Source: UBA4729 sp039931245
GTDB lineage: Bacteria; Patescibacteriota; Saccharimonadia; Saccharimonadales; UBA4665
Reading direction: 5' to 3'
NCBI GenBank assembly: GCA_039931245.1
Contig: JBDTSH010000008.1
Span: forward strand, 1 to 21,971
Length of the DNA stretch: 21,971 nucleotides
Within the stretch, counting starts at the first letter, position 1; each line of letters opens with the position of its first letter. Position numbers and translations under genes: made by a program. Of this stretch, positions 21,252 through 21,971 are shown piece by piece. The notes beneath the pieces are model-generated. The model was not told the DNA's origin. It saw only the letters and a program-made list of their open reading frames with translations, and searched no databases.

Positions 21252-21971
21252 TTACAGGGGAAGCACATATTCCCAGTGCCACGGCTCGGGAGCCGACGTG
21301 CCGGGAGCGGCAAATGCCGGGTGATTCCACCCGTAATTGAGGGCGTTATCCATCATCCACTGCGCTTCATTGCTATCAAAGGATTGCATACCGCCACCCA
21401 TATCGATCGCCAGGCCCCAGCCGTGTTTAGAAAAACCGGGTGTGGCCGCAAACTCGGGGCGATTATTATCGACGGCATCTTTTTTTGTTGCGACTTGTTT
21501 ATCGTAGTTGCGGTAGGCATCATTGAGCACAATATCGTGGCCAAATTGCGCTTTGAAGGCGTCGTTCAGTTTCACAAAGGCTTCGGCAGCTGGTTTCGCT
21601 AACTCGCGGTTAGGCCACGGTGAACCTAAGTCGACGACATTAGTCAGCTTGCCGTTCTGTTCGCCTTGTTGCTGAAAGGTTTTTTCGAGTGGGGTGCGCG
21701 GGGCGTCGGGCGAGGCCTGCGACCGGTTAAACTGGCCGGACGCTTCGAGGCTGGCGATTTCGGACGTTCGTTGGGCAGCGACGCTGACAGGTGGTGTCGT
21801 CTCGGGAGCGGGGGGCGCAGCTGTCGGGGGAGTCTCTGGAGCCGGACTATCGACCGGCGGCTGGGGTGCTGGCGCGACCTCAGTCGGTGGCGTGTCGATT
21901 GGTGCGGCGGCATTACTGGCACCATCAGGGGTTTGCTGACTCGGCTGGGCATCTATCACGAGGCCGTCGCC
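21252..21971 (-). CDS. M15 (VanY/DacB-type) D-Ala-D-Ala carboxypeptidase family protein, N-terminus outside the window
   Basis: The frame stays open to the right edge. A GTG at 21959 is possible but has no ribosome binding site and would leave no export signal, so the true start is probably beyond the window. The visible N-terminal ~85 residues are a Pro/Ala/Thr-rich stalk (PPVDSPAPETPPTAAPPAPE). The catalytic domain has the M15B zinc motifs SKHGWGLAIDMG (His and Asp ligands) and EPWHWEY (third His, with the catalytic Glu before it). Such enzymes trim D-Ala-D-Ala ends of peptidoglycan stem peptides outside the membrane. It lies upstream of uvrC on the same strand with a 20-bp gap. Confidence 0.85.
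   Translation of the reverse strand, partial: GDGLVIDAQPSQQTPDGASNAAAPIDTPPTEVAPAPQPPVDSPAPETPPTAAPPAPETTPPVSVAAQRTSEIASLEASGQFNRSQASPDAPRTPLEKTFQQQGEQNGKLTNVVDLGSPWPNRELAKPAAEAFVKLNDAFKAQFGHDIVLNDAYRNYDKQVATKKDAVDNNRPEFAATPGFSKHGWGLAIDMGGGMQSFDSNEAQWMMDNALNYGWNHPAFAAPGTSAPEPWHWEYVLPL

Noticed and set aside
1..21971. CRISPR array, rRNA, insertion sequence, or UGA recoding
   Set aside because: No regularly spaced short repeats, rRNA or transposase was found, and TGA acts as a normal stop (for example after the DUF2958 gene).

Overview
The window looks like chromosome from a small-genome bacterium of the Candidate Phyla Radiation, most likely a Saccharibacteria (TM7) relative. This is inferred from gene style and order, not from a marker gene. 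The signs are a short UvrC without the usual cysteines, a substrate-binding protein held by an N-terminal helix instead of a lipobox, a tight pepP / 4-TM holin-like / secG / substrate-binding-protein block, replication-relaxation and serine-recombinase genes, and a long secreted protein ending in a fibronectin-like domain. The standard genetic code fits every gene (TGA is used as a stop). Promoters mostly read as -35, 17 bp, TATAAT-like, several with a TGn extended -10.

Layout. (1) 1-5460, more AT-rich at its left end: a secreted protein built from ~204-residue repeats (minus strand, running off the left edge), a GT-C/TMTC-like membrane glycosyltransferase with C-terminal TPRs (minus), and, divergently, a polyprenyl-phosphate mannose synthase-like GT2-GtrA fusion (plus). 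Together they suggest a protein O-glycosylation and surface-display locus. (2) 5460-9110: a probable mobile element with a DUF2958 gene, a replication-relaxation family gene (minus), an AT-rich divergent control region with a 42-bp near-perfect palindrome, a 94-aa gene and a large serine recombinase. (3) 9114-9670: a small two-helix membrane protein, back-to-back terminators, then tRNA-Gly and tRNA-Phe. The tRNA-Gly has an altered elbow (19/56 changed from G/C to U/A). (4) 9884-12318: a MazG-like pyrophosphohydrolase overlapping a stomatin/SPFH gene, and a secreted protein with two peptidoglycan-binding domains. (5) 12541-15966: tRNA-Val, tRNA-Leu(GAG), a GlcD-like FAD oxidase with altered active-site motifs, an unrecognised 240-aa protein and tRNA-Leu(CAG). 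(6) 16029-21971: a housekeeping block on the minus strand with an oligopeptide-binding-like protein, SecG, a 4-TM holin-family protein, Xaa-Pro aminopeptidase, UvrC, and an M15/VanY-type carboxypeptidase cut by the right edge.

The most interesting leads are the surface glycosylation locus and its apparent sharing of an operator-like half-site with the mobile element, the tRNA-Gly with a covarying U19/A56 elbow, UvrC lacking all four Fe-S cysteines, and the structured leader of the DUF2958 gene. No CRISPR array, rRNA or insertion sequence was seen.
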